DNA from: DATARH01 sp035534855
GTDB taxonomy: Bacteria > Pseudomonadota > Alphaproteobacteria > ATCC43930 > CGMCC-115725
NCBI GenBank assembly: GCA_035534855.1
Contig: DATLRD010000114.1
Location: 1 to 10,418 of the forward strand
Direction of reading: 5' to 3'
DNA: 10,418 nt
This document shows, in pieces, positions 5,974-10,418 of the stretch (position 1 is its first letter; each line of letters begins with the position of its first letter). The translations under genes were made by a program, and so were the position numbers. The notes under the pieces are model-generated. The model saw only the letters and a list, made by a program, of their open reading frames with translations, was not told the origin of the DNA and did not search any database.

Positions 5974-8841
5974 CTAGTGCGCGGCGTCCCAGCTTTGCGC
6001 GGCGCCGGTTTCGACGACGAGCGGCACCGACAGTTCGCAGCGTGGGGCGCAGGCGCCTTCCATCACCTCTTTGGCGAGCGCGGCGGTGGCCTCGATCTCG
6101 GCCTCCGGTACCTCGAACAGCAGTTCGTCGTGCACCTGCAAGAGCGGCCGAGCCTTGAGCCCGCTTTCGGCGAGCGCCTCAGGCAGGCGGCCCATCGCCC
6201 GCTTGATTATGTCGGCCGCCGAGCCCTGCAGCGGTGCGTTGATCGCCTGGCGCTCGGCGCCGGCGCGGCGCGCCGGGTTGGCGTCGCGGATGCCCGGAAT
6301 ATAGCATTTGCGGCCGAAGATCGTCTCGACATAGCCGGTGGTCCGGCATTCGGCCTTGGTCCGCTCCATGTAGGCGCGGATGCCCGGGAAGCGCTCGAAA
6401 TACCTTTTGATGTAGTCGGCCGCCTCGGCCTGGGTGACGCCGATCTGGTTGCCGAGGCCGAACGCGCTGATCCCGTAGAGGATGCCGAAATTGATCGCCT
6501 TGGCGCGGCGGCGGGTCAGCGGGTCCATGCGGTCGAGCGGCACGTTGAAGACTTCGCTGGCGGTCGCGGCGTGGATGTCGAGCCCGGCGAGAAATGCCTC
6601 TTTCAGCGCCGGGATGTCGGCGACATGGGCGGCGAGGCGCAGTTCGATCTGGCTGTAATCGGCCGACAGCAGCACATGGCCCGGCGCGGCGACAAAGGCG
6701 GCGCGGATCTTGCGCCCCTCTTCGGTGCGGATCGGGATGTTCTGCAGGTTCGGGTCGTTCGACGACAGCCGCCCGGTCGAGGTCGCGGCGAGCGCAAAAT
6801 TGGTGTGGACGCGGCCGGTCTCGCGGTCGATCTGGTCGCCGAGCGCGTCGGCATAGGTCGATTTGAGCTTGGTGAGCTGGCGCCACTTGAGCACGCGACC
6901 GGGGACCGGGTGCAGCGGCACCAGCTGTTCGAGGATTGAGGCGTCGGTGCCATAGGCTCCGGTCTTGCCCTTGCGCCCGCCCGGCATGCCGAGCTTTTCG
7001 AACAGCACCTCGCCCAGTTGCTTGGTCGAGCCGATGTTGAATTCGTTGCCGACATCGCGATAGATCGCCGCCTCGATCTCGGCGATGCGCCGGGCGAAAT
7101 CGCGCGACATCTCGCCGAGCGCGTCGTGGTCGAGACGCACCCCGTTGTTCTCCATCGCCGCCACCGCGGGCACCAACGGACGCTCGATAGTTTCGTAGAA
7201 CGCGGTCATGTGCTCGCGCAGCAGCCGCGCCTTGAGCATGGCATGCGCGCGCAGCGCCGCGTCGGCGCGCTCGGCGGCGAAATCGCGCGCCGCTTCGGGC
7301 GCGATCTCGGCCAGCGGCACCACGCTCCTGCCGGTGCCGAGCAGGTCCTTGGCCGGGGTCAGCCCATGCTCGAAGCAGCGCTGGGTCAACGGCTCGATCG
7401 CATGCTCGACCTGTCCGCCGTCGAGCACGTACGACATCAGCATCGTGCAGTCGTAGGGCGCCAACGCGATGCCGTGGCGCAGCAACAGGTGCGCCGCCGC
7501 CTTGGCGTCGGGCACCACCTTGAGCACGCTCTTGTCTTCGAGCAGCGGCTTCAGCCGGGCCAGCGCATCGTCCGGCGACAGCGCGTTGGAGCGCGCCGGC
7601 GCGGCGGCGGCCGCGGGTTCCTGCGCGCCGAGGTCGAGGCTCGCCTGGCCGTTGCCCGGCGGGCGGTGGCCGAGCGGCACATAGGCCGCCTTTCCCGGCA
7701 TCAGCGCCAGCGCGATCCCGGTGAGCGCCGGGCGGCAGCCGGGCACCGTGCTCGCGGCCGGCCAGATCGCCACGCGGCCGGCCTGCCGCGCCGCCTCGAT
7801 CCAGTGGTCGAGCCCTTCGAGCGTATCGACCAGCGCATAGGTGTGCGGCGCCGAGAACGGCAGTATTTCGGGCATCGCCGGCTCGCTCGGCGCGGCCAGC
7901 GGCTCGGCGACCGCGACCCCGGCCGAAAGGCGCTGCGCCATTCGCGCCGCCAGTGTGCGAAACTCCATGGACTTGAGCCACGGCAGCAACTTGTCGGGAT
8001 CGAGCGGCCTGACCTGCAGCGCCGAGAGCGGGCACGGCATCGGCGCGTTGGCGTCGAGCGTCACCAGCGTCTTCGACAGCCGCGCCTTGTCGGCGTTGAC
8101 GATCAGCGCCTCGCGCCGCTTCGGCTGTTTGATCTCGGCGGCGCGGTCGAGCAGCGTTTCGAGGTTGCCATAGGTGTTGATCAACTCGGCCGCGGTCTTG
8201 ACCCCGATGCCGGGAACGCCGGGCACGTTGTCGACGCTGTCGCCGCACAGTGCCTGGACCTCGATCACCTTGTCGGGGCCGACGCCGAACTTCTCGCGCA
8301 CCTCGACGTCGCCGATCTGTCGGTTCTTGATCGGGTCGAGCATCGTCACCCGCTCGCCGACGAGCTGCATCATGTCCTTGTCCGACGACACGATCGTTAC
8401 CACCGCGCCGGCCTCGACCGCCTCGCGGGCATAGGTGGCGATCAGATCGTCGGCCTCGAAATCCTCAAGCTCGACGCGGCACACGCCGAATGCATCGGTC
8501 GCTTCGCGCACCAGGCGGAACTGCGGCACCAGGTCGGCGGGCGGGTCGGGCCGGTGCGCCTTGTACTGGTCGTAGACGCGGTTGCGGAACGAGCTGCCGG
8601 AATGGTCGAAGACCACGGCGATGTGGTCGGCGTCGGTCTCGCTCAACAGCTTGGCGAGCATGTTGGAAAAGCCGAGCACCGCGCTGGTCGGCGTGCCGTC
8701 CGATCGGGTCAGCGGCGGCAGCGCATGATAGGCGCGAAAGATGAAGCCCGAGCCGTCGACCAGATAGACATGGCGCGGCGCGCCAGCCGCACCGGCGGCG
8801 GCAGCGGCCTGCTGCGTGGTCAGGGCGACGGCGTCGTCCAT
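5974..8841 (-). CDS. polA: DNA polymerase I
   Basis: This 955-residue protein has the standard PolA order. The 5'-nuclease domain (about 23-310) keeps VDGSGFIFRAYHA, FEADDLIA, SSDKDMMQL and CGDSVDNVPGVPGIG, the acidic residues needed to remove RNA primers and flaps. The polymerase domain (about 545-955) keeps motif A DYSQIELR (Asp728), motif B RRRAKAINFGILYG (778-790, with Phe785) and motif C QVHDELLFE (Asp905). The middle domain (about 335-540) has the exonuclease fold but not its active site: where E. coli has DTE, this has PAA (361-363); the exo II Asp aligns with Ala449; and YAAED aligns with FAAER (521-525). So 5' nuclease and polymerase activity are expected, but not proofreading. Residues about 395-420 are a low-complexity Ala-rich insert. 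The ATG at 8841 overlaps the zinc-finger stop as TGATG; a GTG at 8844 is the alternative start. Confidence 0.98.
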   Translation of the reverse strand: MDDAVALTTQQAAAAAGAAGAPRHVYLVDGSGFIFRAYHALPPLTRSDGTPTSAVLGFSNMLAKLLSETDADHIAVVFDHSGSSFRNRVYDQYKAHRPDPPADLVPQFRLVREATDAFGVCRVELEDFEADDLIATYAREAVEAGAVVTIVSSDKDMMQLVGERVTMLDPIKNRQIGDVEVREKFGVGPDKVIEVQALCGDSVDNVPGVPGIGVKTAAELINTYGNLETLLDRAAEIKQPKRREALIVNADKARLSKTLVTLDANAPMPCPLSALQVRPLDPDKLLPWLKSMEFRTLAARMAQRLSAGVAVAEPLAAPSEPAMPEILPFSAPHTYALVDTLEGLDHWIEAARQAGRVAIWPAASTVPGCRPALTGIALALMPGKAAYVPLGHRPPGNGQASLDLGAQEPAAAAAPARSNALSPDDALARLKPLLEDKSVLKVVPDAKAAAHLLLRHGIALAPYDCTMLMSYVLDGGQVEHAIEPLTQRCFEHGLTPAKDLLGTGRSVVPLAEIAPEAARDFAAERADAALRAHAMLKARLLREHMTAFYETIERPLVPAVAAMENNGVRLDHDALGEMSRDFARRIAEIEAAIYRDVGNEFNIGSTKQLGEVLFEKLGMPGGRKGKTGAYGTDASILEQLVPLHPVPGRVLKWRQLTKLKSTYADALGDQIDRETGRVHTNFALAATSTGRLSSNDPNLQNIPIRTEEGRKIRAAFVAAPGHVLLSADYSQIELRLAAHVADIPALKEAFLAGLDIHAATASEVFNVPLDRMDPLTRRRAKAINFGILYGISAFGLGNQIGVTQAEAADYIKRYFERFPGIRAYMERTKAECRTTGYVETIFGRKCYIPGIRDANPARRAGAERQAINAPLQGSAADIIKRAMGRLPEALAESGLKARPLLQVHDELLFEVPEAEIEATAALAKEVMEGACAPRCELSVPLVVETGAAQSWDAAH

Positions 8842-9089
8842 CACTGCGACCCGCTGAGCCCGGGGCCCGGCGGGGTGCGCTCGCCGGGCGGCGGGGTACA
8901 GTCATGCTCGGCATGGGTGCTGCCATGCGCCGCGAGCCGCAGATTGACGAAAACGCGCGAGCAATATGGGCACTCGGTGCGGCCGGTCGGCGCAAGGTTG
9001 AGAAACACGCGCGGGTGGCCGAGCGCCCCGCCGCCGCCGTTGCAGGCGGCCACCGTGTCGTCGATCTCGATCGTTTCGAAAGCGGGCAT
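8841..9089 (-). CDS. zf-CHCC zinc-finger domain protein
   Basis: This 82-residue protein has a Cys16-x8-His25-x14-Cys40-x2-Cys43 pattern (ACNGGGGALGHP, then ECPYCSRVFV), the zf-CHCC fold related to the NDUFS6 subunit of mitochondrial complex I. Bacterial stand-alone members bind zinc, but their role is not settled. The tail after residue 60 (HDCTPPPGERTPPGPGLSGSQ) is Pro/Gly-rich and probably disordered. The ATG at 9089 gives the expected family N-terminus MPAFETIEID; no strong Shine-Dalgarno precedes it. The frame runs open far upstream, but that stretch is antisense to the hydrolase gene and shows no family similarity. The stop TGA overlaps the polA ATG by one base, so translation of polA is probably coupled to it. 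Confidence 0.85.
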   Translation of the reverse strand: MPAFETIEIDDTVAACNGGGGALGHPRVFLNLAPTGRTECPYCSRVFVNLRLAAHGSTHAEHDCTPPPGERTPPGPGLSGSQ

Positions 9090-9151
9090 GAGCGATCCGG
9101 AAGGGTGGGGAAAGTTGGGAGGCTGGGTGCGGTTGACCGCCCAGAGTGCCG

Positions 9152-9180
9152 ATGATACGCGTTGCCGGAGTGCAATCCAA
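9152..9180 (-). promoter_or_regulatory. Candidate promoter for the zinc finger-polA operon
   Basis: On the minus strand, TTGGAT (9180-9175) and TATCAT (9157-9152) are separated by exactly 17 nt. TATCAT matches the -10 consensus at 5 of 6 positions, while the -35 keeps only TTG well. Transcription would start near 9145 and give a leader of about 55 nt. The site overlaps the Shine-Dalgarno and first base of the divergent hydrolase gene. Confidence 0.4.
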
Positions 9181-10292
9181 TGACCCGGTGTTTTGTCTTC
9201 GTGCACGCGAGAGCCTGCCGTTTCGCCGCCCGGTGCGGCGCCGTTGCCGCCCTCTTGCTGCTGGCGGCTGGCTGTGCGCTGCCGCCCGACATCGACCAGG
9301 TCACCCGCGCCGAGGGGGCCGGCACGGCGCGCGGCGCGATCGTTCCCGACCCGGTACCGCGCCTCGCCGAGCGCAAATTCGTCACCGCCGACGGCACCGT
9401 GCTGCCGCTCAGGGTATGGCTGCCCTCCGGGCCGATCCCGGGTGGGGTCAAGGCGGTGATCCTGGCGCTGCACGGGTTTGACGACTACAGCAACGCCTTT
9501 GCGATGCCTGCGGAAACCTGGGCGCAATACGGCATCGCCACCTATGCCTACGACCAGCGCGGCTTCGGCGCAGCGCCGGGGCGGCACGAATGGCCGGGCC
9601 GCGCCCCGCTCGCCGCCGACGCAGCGACCGCGGCCAGCCTGTTGCGCCGGATGTATCCCGGCAAGCCGATCTACCTGCTCGGCGAAAGCATGGGGGCGGC
9701 GGTCGCAATCGTCGCGATGACCGGCGAGAGCGGCACGCCGCGCCCCGATGTCGACGGCGTGATCCTGACCGCCCCGGCGGTGTGGGGGTGGCAGACGATG
9801 GATCTGCTGCCGCGGCTGGCGCTGTGGGCGGGCGTGCGGCTGATGCCGAAAGAGCGGTTCACCGGCAGCTCGCTGCATGTGCTCGCCTCCGACAACATTC
9901 CGATGCTGAGGGCGCTCGGCCGCGACCCGCTGGTGATCCACGAGACCGAGGTCGACACGATCTATGGCCTCGTCAATCTGATGGGCGCGGCGCTGCGCTC
10001 GGCGCCGCTTCTCGACGTGCCATTGCTCGTGCAATACGGCGCGCACGACCAGATCGTCCCGCCGCTGCCGGTGCGCGACTTCGTCGCCGGGCTGCCGCGC
10101 CATCCGATCTACCCGCGGCGGTTGGCGTATTATCCGCACGGCTATCACATGCTGCTGCGCGACCTCGACCGGGCCGAGACGGCGAGCGACATCGCAAGCT
10201 GGATACTCGACCGCAACGCGCCGCTGCCGTCACGCGAGGACGCCGCCGAAAATGATCGGCCGTGGCCGCCGCGAAAAGCCGGCAGCGGGTAG
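9180..10292 (+). CDS. Lipoprotein alpha/beta hydrolase (lysophospholipase/monoacylglycerol lipase-like)
   Basis: This 370-residue protein starts with a signal peptide ending in LLLLAAGC, a lipobox with Cys32 as the lipidated residue, so it is probably anchored in the outer or inner membrane facing the periplasm. The rest is a Hydrolase_4 (serine aminopeptidase S33) fold like monoacylglycerol lipases and lysophospholipase PldB: oxyanion-hole region ALHGFDDYSNAF (96-107), YDQRGFGAAPGR (124-135), nucleophile elbow GESMG with Ser170, Asp290 in GAHDQIVPP, and His323 in HGYHML. The complete triad predicts an active esterase or lipase on membrane lipids or other acyl esters; the substrate is unknown. 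The ATG at 9180 has GGAG 9 nt upstream; a TTG at 9162 is in frame but would put this Shine-Dalgarno inside the gene. It is divergent from zinc finger-polA, with only 90 bp between the starts. Confidence 0.92.
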   Translation: MTRCFVFVHARACRFAARCGAVAALLLLAAGCALPPDIDQVTRAEGAGTARGAIVPDPVPRLAERKFVTADGTVLPLRVWLPSGPIPGGVKAVILALHGFDDYSNAFAMPAETWAQYGIATYAYDQRGFGAAPGRHEWPGRAPLAADAATAASLLRRMYPGKPIYLLGESMGAAVAIVAMTGESGTPRPDVDGVILTAPAVWGWQTMDLLPRLALWAGVRLMPKERFTGSSLHVLASDNIPMLRALGRDPLVIHETEVDTIYGLVNLMGAALRSAPLLDVPLLVQYGAHDQIVPPLPVRDFVAGLPRHPIYPRRLAYYPHGYHMLLRDLDRAETASDIASWILDRNAPLPSREDAAENDRPWPPRKAGSG

Positions 10293-10301
10293 GGCGGGGC
10301 C

Positions 10302-10358
10302 GGCTCCCATGTGATGAGCCTCTGCGCCGGCGCCCTTGCGCCGCCGCGGCGAAGGCGC
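10302..10358 (+). terminator. Two GC hairpins between hydrolase gene and tRNA
   Basis: GGCTC (10302-10306) pairs with GAGCC (10316-10320). Next, GCGCC-TT-CGCC (10330-10342, with two single-base bulges) pairs with GGCG-AA-GGCGC (10348-10358) around the loop GCCGC. Both follow the hydrolase stop. Neither is followed by a T-run, and in such GC-rich DNA short stems arise by chance, so a role in ending hydrolase transcription is only possible. Confidence 0.3.
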
Positions 10359-10376
10359 TAATCACGGGCGCGGTGC

Positions 10377-10418
<42 letters not shown>

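Noticed and set aside
7018..9183. 721-codon plus-strand open frame opposite polA
   Set aside because: It is entirely antisense to polA and the zinc-finger gene; the translation is low-complexity Arg/His/Gly-rich with no motif.
9090..10148. N-terminal extension of the zinc-finger frame to 435 residues
   Set aside because: The extension is antisense to the lipoprotein hydrolase gene, and family similarity begins only at the Met at 9089.

Overview
This window is a GC-rich stretch of bacterial chromosome with protein-coding genes packed on both strands. The gene families suggest an alphaproteobacterium, most likely a sphingomonad: an MlrC-type M81 metallopeptidase, a DUF1203 protein, a zf-CHCC zinc finger directly before polA, and a tRNA-Arg(CCG) with the usual alphaproteobacterial sequence. 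This placement comes from gene content and composition alone. I see no insertion sequence, CRISPR array or phage gene, and nothing typical of a recently acquired island.

Left part (1-3789). A minus-strand M81/MlrC-like metallopeptidase lies downstream of a small minus-strand gene for a single-pass membrane protein, with a strong GC hairpin between them. A divergent region of about 255 bp carries two short inverted repeats. It is followed on the plus strand by an MFS transporter and, 26 bp later, an NTF2/SnoaL-like protein that probably shares its transcript. The SnoaL-like gene ends tail to tail with the next minus-strand gene, overlapping by 17 bp.

Middle part (3773-5973). An AAA+ ATPase begins with two tandem copies of the MshEN-type motif, the signature of a known cyclic-di-GMP-binding domain usually found on type II secretion and type IV pilus ATPases. 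Upstream of it is a DUF1203 gene that appears to start at TTG. Its ribosome binding site lies in one arm of a perfect 9-bp inverted repeat. A 10-bp inverted repeat follows the end of polA.

Right part (5974-10418). The zinc-finger gene and polA are joined by a TGATG stop/start overlap on the minus strand. The DNA polymerase I keeps all visible 5'-nuclease and polymerase motifs, but the 3'-5' exonuclease positions that should hold acidic metal ligands carry Pro, Ala, Ala and Arg. This suggests a polymerase without proofreading. Divergent from this pair is an alpha/beta hydrolase with a lipoprotein signal peptide. The window ends inside a plus-strand tRNA-Arg(CCG).

The two observations most worth following are the MshEN-AAA+ architecture and the degenerate PolA proofreading site. 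Apart from the probable MFS-SnoaL and zinc finger-polA pairs, the genes look like independent functions.
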